A stretch of 64,000 nt of DNA. Origin: CAVXGU01 sp963761615. Its GTDB lineage: Bacteria > Acidobacteriota > Vicinamibacteria > Vicinamibacterales > CAVVIG01. Where the stretch lies: NCBI GenBank assembly GCA_963761615.1, contig CAVXGU010000001.1:297465-361464 (forward strand). Direction: 5' to 3'. Positions 34,835 through 44,024 of this stretch are shown here, piece after piece; positions within the stretch are counted from its first letter, which is position 1; each line of letters starts with the position of its first letter. The position numbers and the translations under genes are program-made. Under the pieces are notes generated by a model, which was not told the DNA's origin, made no database searches, and saw nothing but the letters and a program-made list of their open reading frames with translations.

Positions 34835-36809
34835 CGCAGGCCGAAGGGGCAGCGTCCGCAGGCGCTGCCCGCACGCCTCGAACACGGCGTTGGCGAGGGC
34901 TCCGGCCGTCGGCACCGATCCCACCTCGCCGATGCCGGTCGATTCGGCACCCGCCTCGGCGGCGAAGAACACGTGGATCTCCTGCGGCGCGTCCTCGAAG
35001 GTCGCAATCGGGTAGTCGCGCCAGGTGGAAGACGTCACGCGCCCGTCTTCGATCCGCAGGGCCTCGAGCAGCGTCCAGCTCGCCGCCTGCTGAATGCCGC
35101 CCTCGATCTGGTTGCGCGCGCCGTCAGGATGCACGAGATGGCCCGCATCCACCGCGCACCAGACGCGGTTCAGGCCGACGCGACCGTCCGGAGCCACCTG
35201 GACATCGGCGATCACCGCGACGTATGTCCGGTTGTAGATGGCGCAGGCCACGCCGAAGCCCCGGCCAGGCTCGCGCGTACGCCCGGTCCATCCGCTCGCG
35301 TCGCGCGCCACTTCGAGCACTCCCCGCAGCCGGTCGTCGTCGACGTGCCGGAGGCGGAAGGCGATGGGATCCTGGCCGGAGGCGTGCGCGAGCTCGTCCA
35401 TGAACGACTCGATCGCGAAGACGTTCGGCGCCGCGGCGAGCGAGCGGAACGGTCCGGTGCGGACGACCGCCGGGACGACGTGGAGCGTGACGTCGGCCGC
35501 CCCGAGCCGGTAGGGCGCGACGGCGTTGCGTCCGGACGTGACCTCGACCATCGCCGGGTTGCTGGCGCCGCCGTAGGCGTGGGAGTTGGTCGTCGTGTCG
35601 TAGCGCCATGCCGCAATCGCACCGGCCGCGTCGAGCGACGCGCTGGCCGACGCCTCGAGAATCGGCCGTTGCGGGCTCAGCTGGAACTCGTCTTCGCGGG
35701 TCCACTGGACCAGGACCGGCCGCTCGACCGCGCGCGACAGACGGGCCGCGTCGAGTGCGGCGTCGGTCAGGTTGCCGCGCCCGTACATGCCGCTCATCAT
35801 CTGCGGGTGGACGTGCACCCAATCGGTCGGCAGGCCCAGGAGCTGGGCGGCTTCGTCGCGCACCGAGAAGGGCCGGTGGGTGGAGACGTAGAGATGGGCG
35901 TCGCCGTCGCGCACGTCCGCGACGGCCGCGCTCGGGCCAATCGACGCGTGCGCGATGTGCGGCACGGAGTACTGCGCCTCGACGCGGCGGCCGGAGGCAA
36001 GGGCCGCCTCGACGCCGGCGTCATGGCGCAGGACCAGATCGAATCGACGGCGGTCCGGGCGTGTCGGACGGCCCCCATGCGGCCTGGAGCGCGGCGATGG
36101 CGGCGAGCGCCTGTTCATCCCGCTCGGCCACGACGCCGATCGTGTCCCCGTCGCGCACTACGGCGACGACGCCCGGCTGAGCACGGGCGGCGGCCTCGTT
36201 CGCGCTCGCGAGTCGCAGGCCCGGTGCGGGCGGCCGCGCCATGTGGCCGCGGAGCATGCCCGGCAGCCGGACGTCGGCGGCATAGCGCGCGCGGCCCGTC
36301 ACGATGTCGAGCGCCTCCAGCCGCAGGGGCGCATCGTCGGTGGCCTGGCTGCCCCCGCGCCCTCTGGCCGACTCCGGCACGCCGCCCACGAGCGGCTCGT
36401 CGGCGGCCAGCTCGGCGTAGGTCACCGCGCGCCCGTCCGGGGCGACCACTCGACCGTCGCGCGTCTCGAGACTGCCGGCCGGATGGTGAAGGCGCGAGCT
36501 GGCGCGCTCGAGCAGCAGCCGTCGAGCCTGCGCGGCGGCCGCGCGCAGGGCCTTGCCGTCGACGGCCGTCGACATGCTGCCGAACGTGCCCATGTCCCAC
36601 GGCACGCGGTCCGTCTCGCCGAGCTCCACGTGCACGCGCTCGATCGGGAGGTCGAGCTCCTCGCCGACCATCTTCGCGAATCCGGTGCGGATCCCCTGGC
36701 CGTACTCGACCTTACCCGAACGCGCGGTCACGCTGCCGTCGCGCTCCACGACGATGCGAGCTTCGACGCGCTCGGGAGGGCGGTTCCGCCAGGGATTGCG
36801 CGCGCTCAC
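34817..36809 (-). pseudogene. Molybdenum hydroxylase large subunit (xanthine-dehydrogenase/isoquinoline-oxidoreductase type), frameshifted
   Basis: The N-terminal part, from GTG 36809 (overlapping the small-subunit stop), has VSARNPWRNRPPERVEARIV, SGKVEYGQGIRTGFAKM and RVHVELGETDRVPWDMGTFGSMS. Near 36063 the frame changes inside a CCCGGACC run. The second frame carries RRRFDLVLRHD, VEAQYSVPHIAHASIGPSAA, HVHPQMMSGMYGRGN, VPAVVRTGPFRSLAAAPNVFAIESFMDELA and ESTGIGEVGSVPTAGALANAV. These are the molybdopterin-binding blocks of the Ald-XDH family, including the near-C-terminal active-site Glu motif GEVG. The length, about 664 residues, suits the isoquinoline 1-oxidoreductase class, but no Tat signal is visible. 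The break is one base with both flanks conserved. Confidence 0.78.
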
Positions 36810-37258
36810 GAGGCGGCCCTCTTCACCGCGCGGAGGGCCCGGCCGTACACGCCGCACCGGCAGAGGTGGGACGCCAGCGTCTCGCGGATTTGCCGGTCGC
36901 TGGGGGTCGCGTGGCCCGCCAGCAGCGCGACGGTCGCCATCAGCATCCCGCTCGTGCAGTAGCCGCACTGCATGGCGTCCTCGGCGAGGAAGGCGCGCTG
37001 CACGGGATGCAGGGTGCCGTGATCGGCGAGACCCTCGACGGTGACGATTCGCGTGCCGGCGACGTCCTCGACCGGGACGCTGCAGGCAGGCACCGCGGCG
37101 CCGTCGACGAGGACCACGCACGCGCCGCACGCGCCGTGGCCGCATCCGAAGCGGGTGCCGGTGAGGCCGAGATCGTCGCGGAGGGCGGCAAGCAGGGTCA
37201 GGCCGGCAGGCGCGTCGAGCTCATGGATTTCGCCGTTCACCGTCAGGCGGACATGCAT
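36806..37258 (-). CDS. (2Fe-2S)-binding small subunit of molybdenum hydroxylase
   Basis: A 150-residue protein with two 2Fe-2S sites. The plant-ferredoxin-like site is CGHGACGACVVLVDG; the second is MQCGYCTSGMLM and LCRCGVYG. This is the standard small subunit of XDH, aldehyde-oxidase and isoquinoline-oxidoreductase complexes that passes electrons from the molybdenum centre. The ATG at 37258 starts HVRLTVNGE; an in-frame upstream ATG adds 12 residues. The stop overlaps the large-subunit GTG (GTGA), so the two are co-translated. Confidence 0.92.
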   Translation of the reverse strand: MHVRLTVNGEIHELDAPAGLTLLAALRDDLGLTGTRFGCGHGACGACVVLVDGAAVPACSVPVEDVAGTRIVTVEGLADHGTLHPVQRAFLAEDAMQCGYCTSGMLMATVALLAGHATPSDRQIRETLASHLCRCGVYGRALRAVKRAAS

Positions 37259-37365
37259 GCTCACTCCGACCCGGTCCGATGCCGATTGTCGCACGAGTGG
37301 CCGGTTCGAGGGCAGGACGCGGCGAGGCGGTGCACCCGGGAACCGGATAAACTGGGACGTTCGCC

Positions 37366-38593
37366 ATGAGGATCGGTGGCGTGAATCGCCGCATCCAGGT
37401 CGCCGCGGTCGTTGCAGCCTGCCTGCTCGGGTCGGCGTGGCTGCGCGCGGACGCGGCTCCGGCGGAGCAGGTCGTCACGATGACGGTCCGTCCCGAGGGC
37501 GTTCGCCTGCTGGTGCACCTGCATGTCCCCGTCGGCGCCCTGACGGACGTCAAGCTTCCCTATCGCAACGACGGCACGGTCGATCCCGACGCGCTCGGCA
37601 AGATGGTCGACCTGATCGCCGGCGACATCGCGCGCAATCTGGACGTGCGGCAGCGCGATGTGCCGCTCGCCGCGCCGGCGGAGTCCGGCCGCGTCGGCGC
37701 CGATGGGTCGTCGCTCGACATCGACCTCGCCTACGGCATCGACGGCACCGCCGCGGGCATCTCGGCGCGCGTGGACGTGTTTCCGGGCACCAACATCGCG
37801 CCGGTGCGCACCGATGCGACGTTCGTCGCGCCGTCCGGCGTCGAGCAGGACCTGAGCGTGCGCGAGGCCTTCGCGCGCGTGCGGTTCGAATCCCGGTCCC
37901 GCCGCCGCCGCGGTCGAAATGCTGACGCGCGCTTTTCGCGCGGTGCTCGGCGGCGGCGACCACCTGCTCTTTCTCCTCTGCCTGCTGCTGCCGGTCCGCC
38001 GGCTGCGAACGGCCGCCGGCCTGCTGCTGGCGCTGACGGCGGGACAGATCGTGTCGATCGTGGCCTCGGCCCTCCTCGCGCCGCCGGGTGCGGTGGCGCT
38101 GCCGGCGGTGGCGATGTTCGCCGCCTCGGCCCTCGTCATGGCGGCGCTCCAGGCCGTCGTCGGCGCGGGACAGCCCTGGACGTGGCTCCTGGCGCTGGTC
38201 TTCGGCGCCGCAAACGGCTTCACGTTCGGCAGCACGCTCGTCGCCGCGCGTCAGTTCGCGGGCTCGCACGTGTGGATCGCGCTGGCCGCCTTCCTGGCCG
38301 TCGTGGTCCTCGCCGAATTGTGGATGGGCGTGCTCGGCTGGGCGGCGCGCCTGTGGCTCGACACGCGCGGCGCGTCGGAGCGCGGGCTGGTGCTGATCGG
38401 CGCGGCGATCATCGCCCACAGCGGCGTGCACGCGGTGATGGATCGCGGTCAGGCGTTCGCCCAGACCGGCGCCTTCGGAGCCGGCCACGCGGTGGCCTGG
38501 CTGGCCGCGGGCTGGGTGTGCGCCGTGCTGCTGACCGCGGCGCCGGCGATCCTTCGCGACCGGGCCGGCCGCCATCGTCTCCTCCAGGCCTGA
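37366..38593 (+). pseudogene. HupE/UreJ-like membrane protein, frameshifted
   Basis: From ATG 37366 the sequence gives a signal peptide (AAVVAACLLGSAWLRADA) and a soluble N-terminal domain ending DLSVREAFARVRFES. Near 37895 a frameshift in a GGTCCCGCCGCC run follows. The other frame continues AVEMLTRAFRAVLGGGDHLLFLLCLLLPVR, GQIVSIVASALL, LVFGAANGFTFGSTLVAARQF and about six helices in total. HupE/UreJ proteins are Ni2+ or other divalent-metal permeases; the HLLF histidine is conserved. It leads a metal-uptake operon, since the next ATG overlaps its stop. One small indel explains the break. Confidence 0.72.
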
Positions 38594-39231
38594 TGGCGCC
38601 GACCGAGGTTCGAACGTCGGTCGTCGGGCAGGCGAGCCGGTGGCGCGAGCGCATCGGCGTCCTCGTCCTGGCCGGCGGGATCGTCAGCCTCGTCGCCGTC
38701 TACCTCGTGCTGAACGCCACCGTCGGCGGACACGATTCGGCGAGGACCCTGCTGCCGTATCAGGTTCTGGCGGGCACGCTGCCGCAGCCCGATCAGCAGC
38801 TGTTCCGCCAGCTGCGCTCGGGCCTGCTGAGCGCCGAGGCAGATCGGGCCCGGACGTCGTCGTGGCCCGGGACCGCGGCGCTCGCCTCGGCGGGCGTCGC
38901 GCCCTTCGCCGCCGGACCGGATGCGGCGGCCTACGTCTGGTCGAGGTTCGAGGAAGACACGATCGTCGACTACTTCGGGCAGCCGCACGACCCGTCGGCG
39001 CCCGCCTGGATCCTCGAGATCCAGGAGCCGCTGCCGGGCCTGCCGCCCGACCCGGCTCCCAACGACGAGGAGCACCACCGGCTGCCGGACGGCACGGTGC
39101 TCCACATCTACGTCTGGATGCACCGCTACGGCGGGCAGCTCGAGCCGGGCTTCGTGCGGCAGCCGGAGTCGGTGGGCTGGAGCGAGGTGTTCTCGGCCCC
39201 GCCCAATCCCGTGTACTACAACAGGAGGTAA
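38593..39231 (+). CDS. DUF6162-like accessory protein of metal ABC transporter, copy 1
   Basis: A 212-residue protein with one N-terminal helix (IGVLVLAGGIVSLVAVYLVLN) and a periplasmic domain: LLPYQVLAGTLPQPDQQLFRQLRSGLLSAEADRAR, SWPGTAALASAGVAPFA, DYFGQPHDPSAPAWILEIQEP, EEHHRLPDGTVLHIYVWMH. Paired EHHRL and HIYVWMH histidines are conserved with the second copy at 41740 and could bind the metal. I recall this type next to Zn/Mn ABC transporters. The ATG overlaps the HupE stop (TGATG). Function unproven. Confidence 0.65.
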   Translation: MAPTEVRTSVVGQASRWRERIGVLVLAGGIVSLVAVYLVLNATVGGHDSARTLLPYQVLAGTLPQPDQQLFRQLRSGLLSAEADRARTSSWPGTAALASAGVAPFAAGPDAAAYVWSRFEEDTIVDYFGQPHDPSAPAWILEIQEPLPGLPPDPAPNDEEHHRLPDGTVLHIYVWMHRYGGQLEPGFVRQPESVGWSEVFSAPPNPVYYNRR

Positions 39232-39237
39232 TTCGGC

Positions 39238-40137
39238 ATGTCCCGTTCGTGCGTTCGATGCGCCTGGCTCTTTCTGGCGACCGTGATGCTCGCCCTTCCC
39301 GCGGTCGCGTCCGCGCAGTCGACGCCGACGCTCGAGATCGGCGTGACCCTGCACCCGTACTATTCGTGGACCAAGAACATCGTCGGCAACCTGCCCGGAT
39401 ACGAGGTCGTGCCGGTCCTGCCGGGGGACGTCGACTCGGGTGACTACCAGCCGCGGCCCGACGACATCAAGAAGATCGTGAGTCTCGACGCCATCGTCAT
39501 CAACGGGATCGGGCACGACGACTTCATCATGCCGATGATCAAGGCATCGGGGAACACACACCTGCTGATCATCAGGACGAACGAGAACACGCCGCAGATC
39601 CGGGCCGCGCACGGCAACGGCGTCAACGCGCACACGTTCATCTCGTTCACCAACGCGATCCAGCAGACCTACGCGATCGAGCGCGCCATCGCGTCGCTGC
39701 GGCCGAAGGACGCCGAGGCGCTGCAGCAGAACGCCGCCGACTACGCCCGGCGGCTCCGCCTGATCAAGGCCAGGGCGGCCGTCCAGCTCGCCGACGCGAA
39801 GATCACGCGCGTGGTCACCGTTCACGACGGCTACGGCTACCTGATGCACGAGTTCGGGATCGAGGTCGCCGGCGTCGTCCAGCCCGCGCACGGGCTGATG
39901 CCGTCGGCGGCCGAGCTGCGGGACATGGTGGATCTGCTCAAGCGGGAGAAGATCCGCGTCGTCTTCAGCGAGGCCTCGTTCCCCGAGTCGATGCTCAACG
40001 TGCTGCGCGACGAAGCGGGCGTGAAGGTGTATACGATCTCCCACATCGAGATGGGGCCCTACACGGCCGACAAGTTCGAAAAGGAGATGCAGCAGAACGT
40101 GGACACGATGATCCGCGCGCTGGTCACCGAGGGATGA
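39238..40137 (+). CDS. Periplasmic metal-binding protein of Zn/Mn ABC importer (ZnuA-like)
   Basis: A 299-residue protein with a strong AGGAGGTAATT ribosome-binding site and Sec signal (FLATVMLALPAVASAQ). It has the cluster A-I (ZnuA/TroA) fold: LEIGVTLHPYYSWTKNIVG, NGIGHDDFIMPMI, NAHTFISFTNAIQQTY, TVHDGYGYLMHEFGIEVAGV and FSEASFPESMLN. Likely metal ligands are His39, His92, His133 and the acidic residue at 245. The long His-rich loop of ZnuA is absent, so the metal may be Zn, Mn or Ni. The next gene's ATG overlaps the stop. Confidence 0.88.
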   Translation: MSRSCVRCAWLFLATVMLALPAVASAQSTPTLEIGVTLHPYYSWTKNIVGNLPGYEVVPVLPGDVDSGDYQPRPDDIKKIVSLDAIVINGIGHDDFIMPMIKASGNTHLLIIRTNENTPQIRAAHGNGVNAHTFISFTNAIQQTYAIERAIASLRPKDAEALQQNAADYARRLRLIKARAAVQLADAKITRVVTVHDGYGYLMHEFGIEVAGVVQPAHGLMPSAAELRDMVDLLKREKIRVVFSEASFPESMLNVLRDEAGVKVYTISHIEMGPYTADKFEKEMQQNVDTMIRALVTEG

Positions 40138-40865
40138 GCGAGGCGGCCGAGGCGACGCTCCTCGAGGTCACCGGGCTCTCGGTGCGCGTGCACGACGAGG
40201 CGCTGCTCGACCGGGTCGCCTTCCGCGTGCGCCGCGGCAGCATCCACATGATCGTCGGCCCGAACGGCGCCGGCAAGACGACGCTGATCTCCGCGATCCT
40301 GAATCAGATGCCGTTCGAGGGCCGGATCGAGATGACCTGGGTGGCGGCCGGCGGGATCGGGTTCGTCCCGCAGAGTCTCATCGTCGACCCGACCCTCCCC
40401 GTGACGGTCGCCGACTTCCTCGCGCTGACCCGTCAGCGCCGGCCGGTGTGCCTCGGCGTGTCCCGGTCCGTGCGCGCTCGAGTCCGTCGGCTGCTCGCGA
40501 ACGTCGGGCTGAGCGCCCTGGAAAATCGGTCGCTGGCAGTGCTCTCCGGCGGCGAGCTGCGGCGGGTCCTCCTCGCGCACGCGCTGGATCCCGAGCCGGA
40601 GCTCCTGGTGCTGGACGAGCCTGGCGCCGGCCTCGACGAGACCGCCATGCAGGCGTTCGAGGACACCCTGCGCGGCCTCAAGCTGACGGGCCGGACCACC
40701 ATCCTGATGGTGTCCCACGATCTCGAGCAGGTGGAGCGGCTCGCCGACCACGTCACCGTGCTCGACCGCCGGGTCGTCGCGGACGGACCGCCGGACGTGC
40801 TCGCCGCGGCCCACGTCCGCGAGCTGATTCCCCCGCCGCAGGCGAGGCGGGCGGTGCGCGCGTGA
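40134..40865 (+). CDS. Metal ABC importer ATPase (ZnuC-like)
   Basis: A 243-residue ATPase: Walker A GPNGAGKTTLIS near residue 46, Q-loop FVPQSL, signature LSGGELRRVLLA, Walker B LLVLDEPGAGLDE and H-loop MVSHDLEQ. It forms a family pair with the membrane protein that overlaps it downstream (GTGA). The start overlaps the substrate-binding protein stop. It energises uptake through the membrane partner. Confidence 0.92.
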   Translation: MSEAAEATLLEVTGLSVRVHDEALLDRVAFRVRRGSIHMIVGPNGAGKTTLISAILNQMPFEGRIEMTWVAAGGIGFVPQSLIVDPTLPVTVADFLALTRQRRPVCLGVSRSVRARVRRLLANVGLSALENRSLAVLSGGELRRVLLAHALDPEPELLVLDEPGAGLDETAMQAFEDTLRGLKLTGRTTILMVSHDLEQVERLADHVTVLDRRVVADGPPDVLAAAHVRELIPPPQARRAVRA

Positions 40866-41743
40866 CCGCGTTCTACGCGTGGGTCGGCGCCCTGGCGCAG
40901 CGCGGCCTGCTGCCGCACGACTTCACGTACCCGTTCCTCGTCCGTGGATTCCTCTGCGTGCTGATCATCGCGCCGGTCCTGGGCGGCATGAGCCACCTCG
41001 TGGTGACGCGCCGGATGGCGTTCTTCAGCGCGGCGCTCGGCCAGGCGGCGATCACGGGCGTCGCGCTCGGCCTCCTGCTCGGCGAGCCGTTGAATGCGCC
41101 GTACGGCGGCATGTTCGGGTTCTGTCTGCTGGCGACGCTGGCCATGGTCTACGTCAAGCGGCACACGACGCTCCCGCCCGACACGCTGATCGGCGTCTTC
41201 CACGCGCTGACGCTCGGACTCGGGCTGTGCCTGCTCGTCGCCCTGACGCGCCAGTTCAACGTCCACCAGGTGGAGTCGGTCCTCTTCGGCAGCCTGCTCA
41301 CGGTGACCGACAGCGATCTGTTCCTGCTCATCGCCGTCGGCTGCCTGGTCGCGGTGCTGCTGGTGCGCGAGTACAACCACCTGATGCTCGACAGCCTGAG
41401 TCCGCCCCTCGCGTCGGTCGCGGGCGCCGATCCGGCCTACCTCGAGTACTTCTTCGCCCTGCTGCTCACGATGTCGATCGTCGTGAGCCTGAAGATCATC
41501 GGCGCGCTCCTGGTCGAGGCCCTGGTCGTCGTGCCGGCCGCGGCGGCCCGCAACGTCGCCCACGGCACGCGGAACTACCTGATCTGGAGCATCCTGCTGG
41601 CGTTCCTCGCGGGGGCGGGCGGGCTCGGCGTCTCGACGCGCTTCCTGGTCCCCACGGGCGGCGCCGTCGTGCTCGTCGTCACCGGACTCTTCTTCCTGAC
41701 GATGCTGGGGCGGTCGCTGGCGCGGCGGAGGGCGATGGATTGA
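40862..41743 (+). CDS. Metal ABC importer membrane subunit (ZnuB-like)
   Basis: A 293-residue protein with eight or so helices of the ABC-3 family: FLVRGFLCVLIIAPVLGGMSHLVVTRRMAFFSAALGQAA, LGLLLGE, FNVHQVESVLFGSLLTV, SLKIIGALLVEALVVVPAAAARN. The ALVVVPAAAA block is the family's EAA-like coupling region. A GTG start overlaps the ATPase stop, and the stop overlaps the next TTG. The membrane pore probably moves Zn2+ or Mn2+. Confidence 0.9.
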   Translation: MTAFYAWVGALAQRGLLPHDFTYPFLVRGFLCVLIIAPVLGGMSHLVVTRRMAFFSAALGQAAITGVALGLLLGEPLNAPYGGMFGFCLLATLAMVYVKRHTTLPPDTLIGVFHALTLGLGLCLLVALTRQFNVHQVESVLFGSLLTVTDSDLFLLIAVGCLVAVLLVREYNHLMLDSLSPPLASVAGADPAYLEYFFALLLTMSIVVSLKIIGALLVEALVVVPAAAARNVAHGTRNYLIWSILLAFLAGAGGLGVSTRFLVPTGGAVVLVVTGLFFLTMLGRSLARRRAMD

Positions 41744-42387
41744 ACGGAGCTTCGGCGGCGATCCGCCACGTTCAGGTCGTGCCGCTGTCCGCGCGGGCCG
41801 AGCTCGCGCACGTCGTGCGCGTCGGGCTCGCCATCGTCGTCGCCGCGACTGCGTACCTGAGCGTCCACAGCTCGCTGTTCGCGGGCAATCCCGGGACGCG
41901 GCAGCTCCTCCCGTTCCAGAAGCTCGCGATGAGCCGGTCGGAGTCCGAGCAGAAGATGTTCGTCGACATTCAGGAAGGCCTGATCGAGGCCGAGAACCGC
42001 CGGTCGACGTCTGGCGCCTGGCCCACGGTGGCCGCGCTCGCCGGCGACGGCGTGCCCCCGTTCGCGTTCGATCCGACGAACCGCGGCGCCCGGTACTCGT
42101 GGACGCTCGTCCACGAAGGGGCGTACGTCAACTATCTCGGTCTTCCCAATCGACCGCACGCGCCGGCGTGGCTGCTGCTCGTGCAGGAGCCCGAGCCCGG
42201 GGCCTCGTCGAATCTCGTGCGCGAGGATCAGGAACACCATCGCCTGCTCAACGGGATGATGCTGCAGGTGTCCACGTGGGTGCGCGAGGACGGCCGCGTC
42301 GCGGCGCGGCTGATCAACACGCCGCAGGCCGAGGGGTGGACGGAGCTGCTCGCCGTCGAGCCCTCGGCGGCGCCGTCGTCACACTAG
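41740..42387 (+). CDS. DUF6162-like accessory protein, copy 2
   Basis: A 215-residue protein starting at TTG 41740, which overlaps the permease stop (ATTGA). Like copy 1 it has one helix (VVRVGLAIVVAATAYLSVHSS) and the same blocks: LLPFQKLAMSRSESEQKMFVDIQEGLIEAENRR, AWPTVAALAGDGVPPFAF, YLGLPNRPHAPAWLLLVQEP, QEHHRLLNGMMLQVSTWV and GWTELL near the end. The two copies bracket the ABC genes and probably form a hetero-pair in the periplasm. The stop is immediately followed by the palindromic repeat. Confidence 0.65.
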   Translation: MNGASAAIRHVQVVPLSARAELAHVVRVGLAIVVAATAYLSVHSSLFAGNPGTRQLLPFQKLAMSRSESEQKMFVDIQEGLIEAENRRSTSGAWPTVAALAGDGVPPFAFDPTNRGARYSWTLVHEGAYVNYLGLPNRPHAPAWLLLVQEPEPGASSNLVREDQEHHRLLNGMMLQVSTWVREDGRVAARLINTPQAEGWTELLAVEPSAAPSSH

Positions 42388-42556
42388 GCGTTTTCGAGAT
42401 CGGTGTCGCCCCAGAGATCGGTGTAGCCGCGGACCTTCAGGTCCGCCAATGTAGCCGCGGACCTTCAGGTCCGCCAATGTAGCTGCGGACCTTCAGGTCC
42501 GCCAATGCGAAGCCGACCTGAAGGTCGGCCGCCACCGCGAAACGAAAACCGCTCTG
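42388..42556. repeat. Palindromic intergenic repeat, copy 2 (tripled unit)
   Basis: Begins CGTTTTCGAGATCGG and ends ACGAAAACCGCTCT, matching copy 1 at 16307. The central 25-bp unit with palindrome GCGGACCT-TC-AGGTCCGC (from TGTAGCCGC to GTCCGCCAA) occurs three times in tandem, followed by the opposite palindrome GCCGACCT-GA-AGGTCGGC. It fills the gap between two convergent operons and could act as a shared terminator or repeat hot spot. Confidence 0.8.
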
Positions 42557-42558
42557 AT

Positions 42559-43257
42559 TTAGACGCTGAGATGCTCGTGGACGACCGCGTCGGTCAGGCC
42601 CTCGATCGGGCCCTCGACGACCGAGCGGCCTTTCTCCAGGATGCAGAACTGATTCGCGATCCGCCGCGCGAAGGGCAGCTTCTGCTCCACGAGGAGCACC
42701 GTGACGCCTGCCTCGCGGTTGAGACGGAGGATCACGTCGCCGATCTCGTGGACGATGTTCGGCTGGATCCCTTCGGTCGGCTCGTCGAGGATGAGCAGCG
42801 TCGGCTCGAGCACGAGCGCGCGGCCGATGGCGAGCTGCTGCTGCTGGCCGCCCGACAGGTCGCCGCCGCGCCGCCGCAGCATCTTCTTGAGGACCGGGAA
42901 CAGCTCGAACACGATCGGCGGCACGGTGCGCCCGCGCCGGCGGATGCCCAGGCCCACGCGCAGGTTCTCTTCCACGGTCAGGTGGGAGAAGATCTCGCGC
43001 CCCTGGGGGACGTAGCCGATCCCCAGGCGCGCCCGCGCCTCGGCCCGCAGCCGGCTCAGCTCGGTGCCGTCGAAGGTGATCCGCCCCGAGGAGGAGGGCA
43101 GCAGACCCATGATGCACTTGAGCAGGGTGGTCTTGCCCATCCCGTTGCGTCCCATGAGGCACGTCCGGGATCCCTTCGGCACCTGGAGGTCGACGTCCCA
43201 CAGAGTATGACTGCCGCCGTACGACTGGTTGAGTGAGGAGACGGCCAGCACGCTCAT
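42559..43257 (-). CDS. urtE: Urea/amide ABC importer ATPase 2 (UrtE)
   Basis: A 232-residue LivF-type ATPase: SLNQSYGGSHTLWDVDLQV, Walker A GRNGMGKTTLLKC, IGYVPQGREIFSHLTVEENL, signature LSGGQQQQLAIG, Walker B LLILDEPTEGIQPNIV. The 'TEGIQPNIV' wording is typical of UrtE. It is the last gene of the urt operon; its ATG overlaps the UrtD stop. The 3' end is at the palindromic repeat shared with the convergent metal operon. Confidence 0.92.
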   Translation of the reverse strand: MSVLAVSSLNQSYGGSHTLWDVDLQVPKGSRTCLMGRNGMGKTTLLKCIMGLLPSSSGRITFDGTELSRLRAEARARLGIGYVPQGREIFSHLTVEENLRVGLGIRRRGRTVPPIVFELFPVLKKMLRRRGGDLSGGQQQQLAIGRALVLEPTLLILDEPTEGIQPNIVHEIGDVILRLNREAGVTVLLVEQKLPFARRIANQFCILEKGRSVVEGPIEGLTDAVVHEHLSV

Positions 43258-44024
43258 GATCCGAGGTAGACCTCCACGACTCTGGGGTCGTTCTGCACCT
43301 GGTTCATGTCTCCGTCGGCCAGCACGCGCCCCTCGTGCAGCACGGTGACGCGCCTCGCGATCGAGCGGACGAAGTCCATGTCGTGTTCCACGACGACGAG
43401 CGAGTGTTCGGCGGCGAGGGACAGGACGAGCTCGGCGGTGCGGGCCGTTTCCTGGGGCGTCATGCCGGCGACGGGCTCGTCGAGGAGCAGGAGGTCGGGC
43501 TCCTGCATCAGCAGCATGCCGATCTCGAGCCACTGCTTCTGGCCGTGCGACAGGATGCCCGCCGGCGCGCCGCGCTGGTCGGACAGGCCGATGACGTCGA
43601 GGACGTCGTCGATGTGCTCGCGCTCGGAGGGCTTGAGGCGCGCCACGAGCGCCCGCCACACCGACTTGTCGCCCCAGAGCGACAGCTCGAGGTTCTCGAA
43701 CACCGTCAGATTCTCGAAGACGGTCGGCTTCTGGAACTTGCGCCCGATGCCGGCCTCGGCGATCTCGTACTCGGAGAGCGTCAGCAGGTCGATGTCGTCG
43801 CCGAACCAGGCCGACCCGGAATCCGGGCGCGTCTTGCCCGTCACGACGTCCATCATCGTCGTCTTGCCGGCGCCGTTCGGGCCGATGATGCAGCGGAGCT
43901 CTCCGGGCTCGACGGTCAGCGTGAGGCCGTCGAGCGCCTTGAAGCCGTCGAAGCTGACGGTCAGGTCCTTCAGCGCCAGGCGCCGGCGTTCGATTGCGGC
44001 TTCGAGGGGTGCGGGTTCCGTCAT
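43254..44024 (-). CDS. urtD: Urea/amide ABC importer ATPase 1 (UrtD)
   Basis: A 256-residue LivG-type ATPase: LKDLTVSFDGFKALDGLTL, Walker A GPNGAGKTTMMDVVTGKTRPD, IGRKFQKPTVFENLTVFENLELSL, LSHGQKQWLEIGMLLMQEPDLLLLDEPVAGMT. LSHGQ in place of LSGGQ is the usual UrtD signature. Both ends overlap neighbours by 4 bp (UrtC and UrtE), so the operon is tightly coupled. It pairs with UrtE to drive urea or short-chain-amide uptake. Confidence 0.93.
   Translation of the reverse strand: MTEPAPLEAAIERRRLALKDLTVSFDGFKALDGLTLTVEPGELRCIIGPNGAGKTTMMDVVTGKTRPDSGSAWFGDDIDLLTLSEYEIAEAGIGRKFQKPTVFENLTVFENLELSLWGDKSVWRALVARLKPSEREHIDDVLDVIGLSDQRGAPAGILSHGQKQWLEIGMLLMQEPDLLLLDEPVAGMTPQETARTAELVLSLAAEHSLVVVEHDMDFVRSIARRVTVLHEGRVLADGDMNQVQNDPRVVEVYLGS

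Noticed and set aside
40433..42240. Minus-strand frames antisense to the metal-uptake operon
   Set aside because: Overlap genes with strong homology and translational coupling; composition is shadow-like.
37366..42387. Hydrogenase or urease operon because of HupE/UreJ
   Set aside because: No hydrogenase or urease structural gene is in the window; metal ABC genes explain the context.
42414..42506. CRISPR-like tandem repeats in the tripled palindrome unit
   Set aside because: Units are adjacent with no unique spacers; it is a tandem palindrome inside the REP-like element.
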